In this document: piece by piece, positions 54,034-62,006 of the stretch
Numbering within the stretch: the first letter of the stretch is position 1
Layout of the letters: every line of letters begins with the position of its first letter
DNA from: Streptomyces iranensis
GTDB taxonomy: Bacteria; Actinomycetota; Actinomycetes; Streptomycetales; Streptomycetaceae
NCBI RefSeq assembly: GCF_017874715.1
Contig: NZ_JAGGLR010000006.1
Coordinates: 186,001-250,000, forward strand
DNA length: 64,000 bases
Direction of reading: 5' to 3'
The notes under the pieces: generated by a model
The model's input: the letters and a program-made list of their open reading frames with translations, nothing else
Told to the model about the DNA's origin: nothing
The model's database searches: none
Position numbers and translations under genes: made by a program

Positions 54034-55415
54034 TCGGCGCGGACCCGGCCGCCGCCGCGGCCCACCCGGGCCGTGCCCGCGCGGCCGAGCCGTTCGACCC
54101 GTCGGCCGCGGCGGCGCGTGCCACCGAGGCGATCCTGCACGACACGCTGCACGGAGCGGACCGCGGCGTCGTCGTGGACTCCCCGCCCGGTGCGGGCAAG
54201 TCGACGCTGGTGGTGCGGGCGGCGCGGGAGCTGGCCGCCGCCGGGCGGCGGCTGATGGTGGTCGCGCAGACCAACGCCCAGGTGGACGACCTGGTGGACC
54301 GGCTGGCCACGGCGGACCCCGACCTCCCGGTGGGGCGGCTGCACAGCAGCGATCCGCATCCGTACGACCCGGTGCTCGACGGTCATGAGTCGGTCCGCGC
54401 CTCCGCCAAGATCGCCGACCTCGCCGGGCTCGACATCGTGGTCTCCACGGCCGCGAAGTGGGCGCACATCAGACACGTCGAGCCGTGGCGGCACGCGATC
54501 GTGGACGAGGCGTACCAGATGCGCTCCGACGCGCTGCTGGCGGTCGCCGGGCTGTTCGAGCGGGCGCTGTTCGTGGGCGACCCCGGGCAGCTGGACCCGT
54601 TCAGCGTGGTGGGTGCCGACCAGTGGGCGGGGCTTTCGTACGACCCGTCGGCGAGCGCCGTCACCACCCTGCTCGCCCATAATCCGCGGCTTCCGCAGCA
54701 CCGGCTGCCGGTCTCCTGGCGGCTCCCGGCCTCGGCCGCGCCGCTGGTCTCACACGCGTTCTACCCGTACACGCCCTTCCGCAGCGGCACCGGCCACGGC
54801 GAGCGGCGGCTGAGCTTCGGGGTGGCCTCCGACGGCTCGGGGCCCGACCGGGTGCTGGACGAGGCCGCCGCGTCCGGCTGGGGACTGCTGGAGCTGCCCG
54901 CCCGGCGCACCCCGCGCACCGATCCGGAGGCGGTGGCGGCCGTGGCCCAGGTGGTGCGGCGGCTGCTGGACCGGGGCGCGGTGGCGGTCAGCGAGCGGTC
55001 CGACGAGCCACAGCCGGTCGCCGCGGACCGGATCGCGGTGGGCACGGCGCACCGGGACCAGGCGGCCGCGGTCCGGGCGGCGCTGGCGGGGCTCGGGGTC
55101 TCCGGCGTCACCGTCGACACCGCCAATCGCCTCCAAGGGCGTGAGTTCGACGTCACGGTCGTGCTCCACCCGCTGTCGGGGCGGCCGGACGCCACGGCCT
55201 TCCACCTGGAGACGGGGCGGCTGTGCGTGCTGGCGTCGCGGCACCGGCAGGCGTGTGTGGTGGTGTGCCGGGCGGGGGTGGCCGAGCTGCTGGACGAGCA
55301 TCCGTCCACGGAGCCGGTGCAGCTGGGCGTCACGGTGAAGTTCCCGGACGGCTGGGAGGCCAATCACGCGGTGCTGGCGCACCTGTCGGAGCACCGGGTG
55401 GCATGGCGGCCGTAA
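54030..55415 (+). CDS. SF1B (Dna2/UPF1-like) DNA or RNA helicase
   Basis: 461 residues. Motif I VVVDSPPGAGKSTLVVRAAR, motif II HAIVDEAYQM, motif III LFVGDPGQLDPFSVV, motif IV VSWRLPASAAPLV, motif V VTVDTANRLQGREFDVTVVL and motif VI LASRHRQACVVVCRAG. The Q-like N-terminal segment is short, and the motif set and C-terminal VTxDTxNxLQGxE pattern fit superfamily 1B. GTG 54030 overlaps the previous stop (GTGA). Together with the Fe-S nuclease gene this looks like Dna2 split into two polypeptides. Confidence 0.8.
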   Translation: MIGADPAAAAAHPGRARAAEPFDPSAAAARATEAILHDTLHGADRGVVVDSPPGAGKSTLVVRAARELAAAGRRLMVVAQTNAQVDDLVDRLATADPDLPVGRLHSSDPHPYDPVLDGHESVRASAKIADLAGLDIVVSTAAKWAHIRHVEPWRHAIVDEAYQMRSDALLAVAGLFERALFVGDPGQLDPFSVVGADQWAGLSYDPSASAVTTLLAHNPRLPQHRLPVSWRLPASAAPLVSHAFYPYTPFRSGTGHGERRLSFGVASDGSGPDRVLDEAAASGWGLLELPARRTPRTDPEAVAAVAQVVRRLLDRGAVAVSERSDEPQPVAADRIAVGTAHRDQAAAVRAALAGLGVSGVTVDTANRLQGREFDVTVVLHPLSGRPDATAFHLETGRLCVLASRHRQACVVVCRAGVAELLDEHPSTEPVQLGVTVKFPDGWEANHAVLAHLSEHRVAWRP

Positions 55416-55694
55416 GGGCGTGATGGGCGCGGCTCGGGCGACCGTGAGAGCGTGCGGGCGCGGCTCGGGCGGCCGTAGGAGCGTGTCGCCCAGGGCCGTA
55501 AGGGCGGCGCGTTACCGGTGGCCGTACGGTGCGTCACCGGGGTGAGAGGTGCGGCCATGGTTCAGGGGGCGGTGGGGTGGGGAGAGACCCCAGGTCGGCG
55601 GCGTACGGCGGGGGTGCCCTTGCCCTACGCGCGACAATGGAGACGACAAGACCCGCGAACCGTACGTGTCTCACGAGCCAGGAGGAGAGATCAC
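55416..55694. other. Gap after the nuclease-helicase operon
   Basis: 279 bp with imperfect direct repeats (CGTGNGAGCGTGNGGGCGCGGCTCGGGCG at 55415-55480, given here as a consensus only in part: GCGCGGCTCGGGCG occurs twice) and no gene. GGAGGAGAG at 55681-55689 is the ribosome site of the next gene. Confidence 0.45.
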
Positions 55695-56060
55695 ATGCCC
55701 GAGCCGGATTCGGCTCACGGCCGGCACGGCTCCGCGCCCCGGCGGCTGAAGCCCGCGCCCCTGCTCTTCGAACCGGCCGCCGCCGCGTCGGACGAGGCGC
55801 ACTTCTTCGACCTGGAGTCGATCGAAGACCCGCGTGAGCTGCTGTCCCGCTCGACGGAGCTGGTGCTGGCGTTCCGCGCGGCGACGGACCGGGCCATGGA
55901 GTTCCAGGCGATGGCGGCCGCGCAGCTCGCCGACCCGAGGCGGTTCGATCGGCTGACCCCCGCCGTGATCGCCGAGCGTGCCGAGTGGACCGAGGACTAC
56001 GCCAAGAAGATGGTCGAATTCGGTCGTGAGCTGATGCGGGGCGGCGAGCTGCTGGACTGA
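55695..56060 (+). CDS. Small conserved hypothetical protein
   Basis: 121 residues, helical and acidic, soluble. Segments FDLESIEDPRELLSRSTELV, LAFRAATDRAMEFQAMAAAQ and VIAERAEWTEDYAKKMVEF read like an amphipathic three-helix bundle. A strong GGAGGAGAG precedes ATG 55695. It probably has its own promoter. Similar small proteins are frequent in Streptomyces; I cannot name the family. Confidence 0.72.
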   Translation: MPEPDSAHGRHGSAPRRLKPAPLLFEPAAAASDEAHFFDLESIEDPRELLSRSTELVLAFRAATDRAMEFQAMAAAQLADPRRFDRLTPAVIAERAEWTEDYAKKMVEFGRELMRGGELLD

Positions 56061-56174
56061 CGGCAGGCGTGAGCCCGGGGCATATGCGGGTGGAAGGTAC
56101 CCGATACCGCCGTCCGATGTCCCGGTTTCGTCTCATCTCTCTACACCGTCACCGCTGACGGTAAAGGTGGAAAC

Positions 56175-56861
56175 ATGAGCAGATCGCCGCAGGACTCACT
56201 GCACACCGCCGCCTTCGTCACCCCGGCAGGCGCGGACTGGCTGGCCTCGGCCAGCGCCTCCCCGCGCGGTGTGCAGGCCCTGTGGGCCGCTGCCCCGACC
56301 GCCCCGGTGACGCTGCCGTGCGGCACGGCGTTCGACGTGATCAGCATGGACGCGCTCTTCGGCCGCCGGGTGGTGGGCCGGTTATGGACCGACGGCCCCG
56401 GCACCGGACCGGTCGCGGCCCAGGGCGGCCGGGTCATGCTCTTCGCCACTCCGGGGACCGCCCAGCGGCTGCCCGCGCTGCTCGGCTGGGAGGAGTGGGG
56501 CGCGGCCGCTCCCCCGCTGCTCTGCTACGGCCGCGGCGACGCGGTGACCGTGCCGCCGCTGTTCCCACCGGACCCCGGTCCACAGGAGGCGGCGCCCCTG
56601 GAGGGCGATCCCCAAGAGGCCGACGCCATGAAGCCCGGTGCCCGGGAGTCCCGGGCCCCGGAGTCCGCAGTCCGGGAGTCCGGAGTCCGGGAGTCCGCCC
56701 CGATGCCGTCGCCGCGCTGGCTGGTCGCGCCCGATGTCCGCAGCCCCTGGCTGCCCGGCCCCGAGGTGCTGCTGTGGGCCTGTGTGAGGGCGGCCCGCAC
56801 CGCCGGTAGTGATCTCGTCAGCACGGCTGTGACCAGCGCACCCGCCGCCTTTCCGGGCTGA
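56175..56861 (+). CDS. Hypothetical protein with TTA codon
   Basis: 228 residues. The N-terminal ~130 residues have the pattern of the non-catalytic small prim-pol-like Streptomyces proteins (ADWLASASASPRGVQALWAA, LPCGTAFDVISMDALFGRRV). A Pro/Glu/Ser-rich variable insert with ESAVRESGVRESA repeats follows, then a conserved C-terminus (PRWLVAPDVRSPWLPGPEVL, LLWACVRAARTAG). TTA codon 70 (56382-56384) implies bldA-dependent translation. ATG 56175 follows GGTGGAAA. Assignment is weak. No catalytic residues seen. Confidence 0.6.
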   Translation: MSRSPQDSLHTAAFVTPAGADWLASASASPRGVQALWAAAPTAPVTLPCGTAFDVISMDALFGRRVVGRLWTDGPGTGPVAAQGGRVMLFATPGTAQRLPALLGWEEWGAAAPPLLCYGRGDAVTVPPLFPPDPGPQEAAPLEGDPQEADAMKPGARESRAPESAVRESGVRESAPMPSPRWLVAPDVRSPWLPGPEVLLWACVRAARTAGSDLVSTAVTSAPAAFPG

Positions 56862-56917
56862 AACTTATCGATTTTCACTCCATGGCGTCCGGGTGCTAAG
56901 GTCTCCTACGTCAGCAG

Positions 56918-56991
56918 GCGCCGCTAGCTCAGTTGGTTAGAGCAGCTGACTCTTAATCAGCGGGTCCGGGGTTCGAGTCCCTGGCGGCGCA
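56918..56991 (+). tRNA. tRNA-Lys (CTT anticodon)
   Basis: Acceptor GCGCCGC (56918-56924) pairs with GCGGCGC (56984-56990), discriminator A at 56991. D arm GCTCAGTTGGTTAGAGC, anticodon stem GCTGA/TCAGC with loop CTCTTAA giving anticodon CTT, T arm CGGGGTTCGAGTCCCTG. The 3' CCA is not encoded (CAG follows). Confidence 0.96.
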
Positions 56992-57001
56992 CAGACAGTG
57001 G

Positions 57002-57029
57002 AAGGCCCCTCACTTCGGTGGGGGGCCTT
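57002..57029 (+). terminator. tRNA-Lys terminator hairpin
   Basis: AAGGCCCCTCAC-TTCG-GTGGGGGGCCTT, nearly perfect 12-bp stem with a stable TTCG loop and a following T run, 10 bp after the tRNA. Confidence 0.9.
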
Positions 57030-57069
57030 TCGCGTGGTCCGGCCACACGGGTCGCGCGTGACGGCCAGC

Positions 57070-58407
57070 TCACACCGCCGGGCCCGCGAGCCGGGTGACC
57101 GCCCGCACTGCCTTGTCCGGGCCGGGCATCGCGAGCGCCTCCCGGCGCAGGGCGTGCGCCGCCGCGGCGTACGAGGGCTGCTCCAGCAACGCGAACAGAT
57201 CCAGGGCCAGCCGGGCGCCCGCCGCCCGCGCCCCGGGCCGGGCGGCGTCGAGGGCGTCGGCGGGCAGATACATCCCGGCGCCCACCCGGGCCAGCCGCGC
57301 CCCGTTCAGCTGGTGCTCCAGGCGGGGCGCGACGACCAGCTGCGGCACCCCGGCCATGGCGGCGGCCAGCACCGCCGCGCCCCCGCCCTGGTGGAGCAGC
57401 GCCCGGCAGCCCGGCAGCACCCGGTGCAGCGGCCCGGCGGGCGGCCGCCCCTCGGCGGCGCTTCCGACCCGGACGACCTCCACGCCCCGCGACTCGGCGG
57501 CCCACAGCGCGGCCCGTACGGTGTCCGGCGGGCCACCGGCGTCGTCCCACGCCGCGCACACCCGCACCGGCCCGGAGCGCCTGGGACCGCCGCCCGGCCC
57601 GCGCCGCCCGTTCGACGCGGCGGTGTGGCGCCCGGGGCGCCCCAGGTGCTCGTGGCGCCCGGAGTGCCCGGGGTGTTCGTGACGCCCGGGGTGTTCATGG
57701 CTCGCGGGGTGCGCCCCGGCGCGGCGGGCCTCGTACGGCGACGGCGTCTCACCCGGCGACGTCCCGTCGTACGGCACGAAGCGCACCGGCAGCCGCCGCG
57801 CCCGCGAGGGCAGCGCGAGGCTCGGCGGGCAGGGGTCGAGCCACAGGTCGGGCTCGCGTGCCGGGTCGGCGCCGTAACGCCGCATCAGCCGGGCGTAGCC
57901 GGGCAGCGGTGGGCCTTCCAGCCGCTGGCGGTCCAGCCGCAGGACGGCCGCGCTCCCCCACAGCTGGCCGACCGCGGGCACCCCCAGCGCCCCCGCGGCC
58001 ACCGTGCCCGCGTACGCGCCCGCGTCGTGCACCACCAGCTCCGGCTGCCAGCAGCGGGCGAAGGCCACTAGACCCTGCGCCATCGCCTCGGCGATCCGCA
58101 CCTGCCGGTCGCCGCACGCGCGCAGCACGCCGTGCTGCTCCGGGGTGAGCGCGGCAGGCCGCACCGGCCAGTCCGTGGGCCAGATGCCACGCGGCCGGCG
58201 CGCCACGGCCGGCGCTCTGACCACCGCCACGGGCAGGGCGCCGATCTGCACCGGCACCAGGCCGGTGCGGGCGACGGCCGCCGCACATTCGGACGGCACC
58301 GCGACCCGCACCTGGTGCCCGGCCTCGAGCAGGGCACGGGCCAGCGGCACCATGGGGACGAGATGGGCACCCGAGGCCCAGGTCGTGAACAGGACGCGCA
58401 CGGTCAC
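57070..58407 (-). CDS. GT1-family glycosyltransferase with a His-rich insertion
   Basis: 445 residues, related to macrolide/polyketide glycosyltransferases (GT-B fold). N-terminal VRVLFTTWASGAHLVPMVPL is the typical first strand with an HLVPM acceptor loop. The donor domain has the sugar-nucleotide region HQGGGAAVLAAAMAGVPQLV. A 35-residue His/Pro/Gly insert (about nt 57606-57716, EHPGRHEHPG-type repeats) interrupts the hinge between the two domains. The acceptor is unknown. It stands at the left of a specialised-metabolism-like region; whether it works with the RiPP genes 5 kb away is open. Confidence 0.87.
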   Translation of the reverse strand: MTVRVLFTTWASGAHLVPMVPLARALLEAGHQVRVAVPSECAAAVARTGLVPVQIGALPVAVVRAPAVARRPRGIWPTDWPVRPAALTPEQHGVLRACGDRQVRIAEAMAQGLVAFARCWQPELVVHDAGAYAGTVAAGALGVPAVGQLWGSAAVLRLDRQRLEGPPLPGYARLMRRYGADPAREPDLWLDPCPPSLALPSRARRLPVRFVPYDGTSPGETPSPYEARRAGAHPASHEHPGRHEHPGHSGRHEHLGRPGRHTAASNGRRGPGGGPRRSGPVRVCAAWDDAGGPPDTVRAALWAAESRGVEVVRVGSAAEGRPPAGPLHRVLPGCRALLHQGGGAAVLAAAMAGVPQLVVAPRLEHQLNGARLARVGAGMYLPADALDAARPGARAAGARLALDLFALLEQPSYAAAAHALRREALAMPGPDKAVRAVTRLAGPAV

Positions 58408-58491
58408 CTCCCGCAGAGGTCGAGCCGACCGGACCGACCCGTCCGGCCGATGGACATGACACCGGGCCGACCCCTCCCGCCCCCGGCGGGC

Positions 58492-59298
58492 TCAGCGGCG
58501 CCCCGCGAGCGTCAGCGTCTCGCCGGTGATCGCGCCGTTGGCCGCCGAGCACAGGAAGACGAGAGCGCGGGCGATGTCCTCGGGGGTGGTCGTGGGGCCC
58601 TCGGGCGTCGTGGGGCCCTCGGGGGCGGTGCGGCCCTCGGGGGCGGTGGGCGGCCGGTCGGGCAGGGTCGGCGGCCGGTCGGGCGGGGTCGGCGGCCGGT
58701 CGGGCGGGGTGGGCCCGGGGCACACGGCGTTGATCAGCACTCCGTCCCCGCCCACCTCACCCACCAGTCCGCGGACCAGACCTTGCAGCCCGGCCCGCGC
58801 CACCGCGTGGAACTCCCCGCCCGGGTCGCCCTCCGGCGCGTGCGGCGGGGCCACCAGCGCGATCCGGCCCCAGCCGCGCTTGCGCATCCCGGCGACGGCC
58901 CACTGGACCGTACGGATGGCGGGCGCGAAGGCATCGGCGACGAGCGGCCGCCAGTGCTCCTCCGGGACGTCCTCGAACCGGGCGTGCGGCTCACGCCGCG
59001 CGCCCCTTCGCCGGGCGGCCGCCACCAGCACGTCCAGACCGCCCCAGTGCTCCTCCACGGCGGCCACGACCCAGCGCGGCGACGCGGCGTCGTCCAGGGC
59101 GTACGGCACGGCGAAGGCCCTGCCCCGGTCCGGTCCGGACAGCTCGACGGCCAGCGCCTCGGCGGTTTCGCGGCGGTGCCGGAAGGCGAGCGCGACCCGG
59201 GCCCCCTGCTCCGCGAAGGCGCGCGCCGCGGCGCTGCCGATGGTCCCGGTGGCCCCGGTGACCAGGACCGTGCGCCCCTCCAGGCCGAGGTCCAACAT
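58492..59298 (-). CDS. Degenerate SDR-fold protein with proline-rich repeats
   Basis: 268 residues with a Rossmann start (GRTVLVTGATGTIGSAAARA) and SDR layout. The catalytic positions are replaced. The Asn-Asn-Ala-Gly site is AAARRR, Ser of the third strand reads ALVAPPHAPEG, and Tyr-x3-Lys reads His-x3-Arg (FHAVARAGLQGLV). A ~45-residue Pro/Asp/Arg repeat (PPTPPDRPP then APEGPTTPEG units) interrupts the C-terminal part. It may bind nucleotide without dehydrogenase chemistry. It sits between a glycosyltransferase and an AraC-type gene on the same strand. Confidence 0.8.
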   Translation of the reverse strand: MLDLGLEGRTVLVTGATGTIGSAAARAFAEQGARVALAFRHRRETAEALAVELSGPDRGRAFAVPYALDDAASPRWVVAAVEEHWGGLDVLVAAARRRGARREPHARFEDVPEEHWRPLVADAFAPAIRTVQWAVAGMRKRGWGRIALVAPPHAPEGDPGGEFHAVARAGLQGLVRGLVGEVGGDGVLINAVCPGPTPPDRPPTPPDRPPTLPDRPPTAPEGRTAPEGPTTPEGPTTTPEDIARALVFLCSAANGAITGETLTLAGRR

Positions 59299-59401
59299 GG
59301 GCGCTCCTCGCGGTCGTTCCCACTGAGAAGGCCATGGTCGCCGCCGTGACTCGAGCCTGCCTCGACCCGCGCCCGACCCCGTCCGGGGTCTCGCTCGGCG
59401 G

Positions 59402-60352
59402 CTATCCGGCGTTTCGCTGGAAGGCGGAGCGATAGCTGTGCGGGCTGGTGCCGACGACGCGCTTGAAGCGGTCCCGGAAGGAGGTGGGCGAGCCGAACCC
59501 GACCTGGGAAGCGATGCGTTCGACGGGGTGGGTGGTGGCCTCCAGCAGATACTGCGCCTGGCGGATCCGGGCGCGGTGCAGCCATTGCAGCGGGGTGGTC
59601 CCGGTGTGCTCCCGGAAGCGGCGGTTGAGGGTGCGGGTGCTCATGCCGACGTGGGCGGCGATCTCGTTGAGGGTGAGGTCCCGTCCGGCGTTGTCCTCCA
59701 TCCACCGCAGCAGGGGTTCGAACAGCGAGCCGCGCGGCACGGGCGGCTGGTCGTGGACGATGAACTGGGCCTGTCCGCCCTCCCGTTCCAGGGGCATCAC
59801 GGACAGCCGGGCGGCGTCGGCGGCCACGGCGGAGCCATGGTCGCGCCGGATGAGGTGCAGACACAGATCGAGCCCGGCCGCGGCGCCGGCCGAGGTGAGG
59901 AACTGGCCGTTGTCCACATAGAGCACATCCGGGTCGACCTGGATCTTCGGATGGAGCTCGGCGAGCAGCGCGCCGCCGAGCCAGTGCGTGGTGGCCCGGA
60001 GTCCGTCGAGCAGCCCGGTGGCGGCGAGGATGAAGGCCCCGGAGCAGATCGAGGCGATACGGGTGCCCCGCCCGGCCGCGTCCCGCAGCGCCTCGACCAC
60101 CTCGTCGGGGACCGGGAGCAGGGGGTCGCCGCGGCCGGGCACGACGATGGTGTCGGCCTCGGCGAGCGCCTCGAGCCCGTACGGAGCCTGGAGGGCGAAC
60201 ACCCCGGCGTCGACGGCGGGCGCGGGGGCGCAGACCCGGACCCGGTAGGGCTCACGGCCGTCCGGCAGCCGGGTGCGGGTGAACACCTCGATCGGGGTGG
60301 CCAGATCGAAGGCGATGACCTGGTCCAGCGCCAGGATCACGACAGTGTGCAT
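59402..60352 (-). CDS. GATase1/AraC-type transcriptional regulator
   Basis: 316 residues. The N-terminal DJ-1/PfpI domain (MHTVVILALDQVIAFDLATP, IASICSGAFILAATGLLDGL with Cys in the nucleophile-elbow position) and the C-terminal AraC double HTH (SLFEPLLRWMEDNAGRDLTL, MSTRTLNRRFREHTGTTPLQ, VERIASQVGFGSPTSFRDRF) match the FtrA/AdpA-like group, but it lacks AdpA's C-terminal tail and TTA codon. It probably controls a neighbouring operon. Target unknown. Confidence 0.9.
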   Translation of the reverse strand: MHTVVILALDQVIAFDLATPIEVFTRTRLPDGREPYRVRVCAPAPAVDAGVFALQAPYGLEALAEADTIVVPGRGDPLLPVPDEVVEALRDAAGRGTRIASICSGAFILAATGLLDGLRATTHWLGGALLAELHPKIQVDPDVLYVDNGQFLTSAGAAAGLDLCLHLIRRDHGSAVAADAARLSVMPLEREGGQAQFIVHDQPPVPRGSLFEPLLRWMEDNAGRDLTLNEIAAHVGMSTRTLNRRFREHTGTTPLQWLHRARIRQAQYLLEATTHPVERIASQVGFGSPTSFRDRFKRVVGTSPHSYRSAFQRNAG

Positions 60353-60444
60353 GGCCTCAACCTAGGCTGTACGGGATATGACGCCAATGCCGGGTGGCGA
60401 GAAGCCGGTGTAGGGATGGTTTCCAGCCATCGCGCTCGGGGGTG

Positions 60445-61680
60445 TCATGTACGGCCGCACACCCCGGCGTCGGCGATACGGATCGAGGGGTTGCCGTAGG
60501 CCATGCGCTGGAGGATCTTGCGATAGAGCGGCGTACGACGCAGCGCCCGCGCGAGACGGGGGCGCACCCGGGTGGTGAACGCGCCCTGCGAGAGGATCGC
60601 CCGGCTCTGCAGGGTCTGCATCCGCATCACCGCCGCGATATCGGGCCCGCGCCGCCGCTCGAACTCCGCCAGCCGCTCGGCACTGGTGTCGCCCTCGGCC
60701 AGGGCACGGGCCAGCAGGGGATGCAGCACCACCGCGTCCTGCACCGCGAGGTTGATGCCCTGGGCGCCGATCGGGCTGTGGGTGTGGGCGGCATCGCCGA
60801 TCAGCACCAGCCCGTCGGCCACCCAGCGCTCGGCGCGTGCGGAGAAGACATCGAGCACACCGAGGTCGGCGGTGGTGCGGATCTGATCGCGGATCAGCGT
60901 GGCGTACCGCGGCACGGCACGCACCAGCCGCTCCTTGACGTGGTCGAGGCCGAGAGCGGCGATATGGCCGTAGCGCCGGTGCGGCAGGGTCCAGCCGATC
61001 TGGATCCGGTTCGGCCAGGAGCCATAGACCAGCACCGGGCCGCCGCCGGTGCGGTACACCCGCACATCGCGGACCGGCGGCTCTTCCGGTGGCGTGACGA
61101 GGGTGCACCACAGCACATCCTGGGCGAACGCGTCGGCGCGGCCCGCCCCGATGCCCGCCAGCCGCCGGATCCGCGAGAACCGGCCGTCCGCACCGACCAC
61201 CACCCGGGCCCGTACGGCACAGCGGCCCGGCGGGCCTTCGGCGATGACCCCGGCGATCCGCCCCTCCCGCCGCAACAGCGCCCCGGCCCGCCGTCCGGGC
61301 AGATAGCGGAAGCCGGGCGAGCGGCGGCAGCGGGCGAGGAGCTCGTCCAGCAGATGGGGGCGCACCACGCTCAGCAGGTGGTCGTACGGGGCCGGAAGCA
61401 GCCGGTAGTCGGCCTCCAGCAGCACCCGCTCGCCCTCGATCACCAGGAACCGGTGGTGCTCATGGGCGCCGCGGGCGCGGGCGCCGGCGAGCACATCGAG
61501 CGCGTCCAACAGCTCCATCGCGCCGGGCTGGAGTATTTCGCCGCGGACCACGCGCTGATGCGCGCGGGCGCACTCCACCACGGTCACCCGAGCCCCCGAC
61601 CGCAGCATCAGCAGCGCCAGCACCAGACCGGCCGGGCCGCCCCCGACCACGCACACATCGGTGTCGATCTCGCGCATCAT
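60445..61680 (-). CDS. FAD-dependent monooxygenase (aromatic-hydroxylase type)
   Basis: 411 residues. FAD GxGxxG in VCVVGGGPAGLVLALLMLRS at the N-terminus, the GD motif region VLIGDAAHTHSPIGAQGINL near residue 290 (FAD ribityl and substrate), and a DG fingerprint in VVVGADGRFSRIR near residue 165. Similar enzymes hydroxylate phenols or polyketides using NAD(P)H and O2. Substrate unknown. A strong hairpin lies upstream, after the SARP gene, on the same strand. Confidence 0.9.
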   Translation of the reverse strand: MMREIDTDVCVVGGGPAGLVLALLMLRSGARVTVVECARAHQRVVRGEILQPGAMELLDALDVLAGARARGAHEHHRFLVIEGERVLLEADYRLLPAPYDHLLSVVRPHLLDELLARCRRSPGFRYLPGRRAGALLRREGRIAGVIAEGPPGRCAVRARVVVGADGRFSRIRRLAGIGAGRADAFAQDVLWCTLVTPPEEPPVRDVRVYRTGGGPVLVYGSWPNRIQIGWTLPHRRYGHIAALGLDHVKERLVRAVPRYATLIRDQIRTTADLGVLDVFSARAERWVADGLVLIGDAAHTHSPIGAQGINLAVQDAVVLHPLLARALAEGDTSAERLAEFERRRGPDIAAVMRMQTLQSRAILSQGAFTTRVRPRLARALRRTPLYRKILQRMAYGNPSIRIADAGVCGRT

Positions 61681-61764
61681 CGCGCCTCCTGCTGGTCGGG
61701 CTCAGGTCCAGGGCTTCAGGCCTTGGGCATCGGGCATCGGGCGCCTGTGACAGCTCCTGGACGC

Positions 61765-61814
61765 GCTACGGCTCCGCTTGCCCGCGCGGGGGGATCGGGC
61801 AGCGGAGCCGTAGC
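61765..61814 (-). terminator. Hairpin terminator between SARP and monooxygenase genes
   Basis: GCTACGGCTCCGCTTGCCC (61765-61783) pairs with GGGC-AGCGGAGCCGTAGC (61797-61814) with one bulge and a 13-base loop. It lies downstream of the minus-strand SARP gene and so ends that transcript before the monooxygenase gene. Confidence 0.8.
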
Positions 61815-62006
61815 AGGCCCGGCTGAAGGGCGGCGCCGGGCGTATTGGGGGGGATGGTTCGCCGGACGGGGACGGCTGGTACGGGACCTACGGGACTCCG
61901 GACGGGGACGGGGCGGTGTCGGGGATATCGGGGATCTCGGGGCTCCGCTCTGCGGGGGCTGTGGGCGGGGGCCGACGCTGAGGGGTTGGGGGCCGTCGGC
62001 CGGGGG
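61815..62006. other. Gap without recognised gene
   Basis: 192 bp between the hairpin and the SARP stop codon, with GGGGAT and GGGACGG direct repetitions. No gene seen. Confidence 0.4.
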
